NCBI GenBank assembly: GCA_021802225.1
Contig: JAKAAS010000178.1
Location: 1 to 5,286, forward strand
Direction: 5' to 3'
DNA length: 5,286 nucleotides
Source of the DNA: Bacillota bacterium
GTDB lineage: Bacteria; Bacillota_E; Sulfobacillia; Sulfobacillales; Sulfobacillaceae
Program-made: the position numbers and the translations under genes
Notes under the pieces: generated by a model
The model's database searches: none
What the model saw: the letters and a program-made list of their open reading frames with translations, nothing else
Told to the model about the DNA's origin: nothing
Shown: piece by piece, positions 5,223 to 5,286 of the stretch
How positions within the stretch are numbered: position 1 is the stretch's first letter
How the letters are laid out: each line of letters begins with the position of its first letter

Positions 5223-5286
5223 TTGACGGGAGTGCTTGACGGGCAAGTGGCGGTGATTACAGGAGCCGGTGAGGGGATCGGGCGCG
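5223..5286 (+). CDS. Short-chain dehydrogenase/reductase, N-terminal fragment cut by window end
   Basis: Only 21 complete codons are visible. They read as the classical SDR N-terminus: a short lead (MTGVLDGQ), the beta-strand VAVIT (9-13) and the NAD(P)-binding TGAGEGIG (13-20), which fits TGxxxGIG. This is enough for family assignment but not for a substrate, since the Ser-Tyr-Lys catalytic residues lie beyond the window. The start is a TTG at 5223, or a GTG at 5232. No in-frame ATG is available nearby, as the ATG at 5212 is in another frame. It lies 50 bases after the end of the decayed aldo/keto reductase and 418 after larC, so it may have its own promoter. SDRs commonly oxidise secondary alcohols of sugars, sugar acids or lipids. 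Confidence 0.85.
   Translation, partial: MTGVLDGQVAVITGAGEGIGR

Overview
The window looks like a bacterial chromosome segment with closely packed genes, all read on the + strand. GC content is fairly high, judged by eye at near 60% in the lar genes and lower in the 688-968 spacer. Starts are mostly preceded by good Shine-Dalgarno (SD) sequences. The protein style (a CxxC-type LarE, a single-chain LarC, simple purine-rich SD sites) would fit a Gram-positive lineage such as a Sulfobacillus-like Bacillota, or a Chloroflexota member. This is an impression, not a taxonomic assignment.

Layout: (1) 1-687, a fumarylacetoacetate hydrolase (FAH) family protein whose true start may lie upstream of the window. 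(2) 688-968, a 281-base spacer with no gene I can support. (3) 969-1847, an intact aldo/keto reductase. (4) 1889-2746 larE, about 2727-3545 larB, and 3542-4804 larC, a compact set for making the nickel-pincer nucleotide (NPN) cofactor. (5) about 4849-5172, a decayed C-terminal fragment of a second, different aldo/keto reductase. (6) 5223 to the window end, the first 21 codons of a short-chain dehydrogenase/reductase (SDR).

How the genes work together: in the known pathway LarB carboxylates the pyridinium ring of nicotinic acid adenine dinucleotide and hydrolyses its phosphoanhydride. LarE then converts the two carboxylates to thiocarboxylates, and LarC inserts nickel using CTP. The finished NPN cofactor serves LarA-type racemases and epimerases of 2-hydroxy acids. 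No larA-like gene is in this window, so the client enzyme must be elsewhere, possibly just outside. The neighbours (FAH hydrolase, aldo/keto reductase, SDR) are the kinds of enzymes found in sugar-acid or 2-hydroxy/2-keto acid catabolism. A LarA-like racemase or epimerase in such a pathway is a reasonable inference but is not shown by this sequence.

Most notable points: LarE carries a CxxC plus a third Cys, which predicts a [4Fe-4S]-type rather than a sacrificial enzyme. LarC is one continuous ORF with a GNM replacing the usual N-terminal GDM. The larE-larB junction holds a perfect 16-bp palindrome and an ill-defined larB start, with an ATG one register out of frame exactly where the family start is expected.
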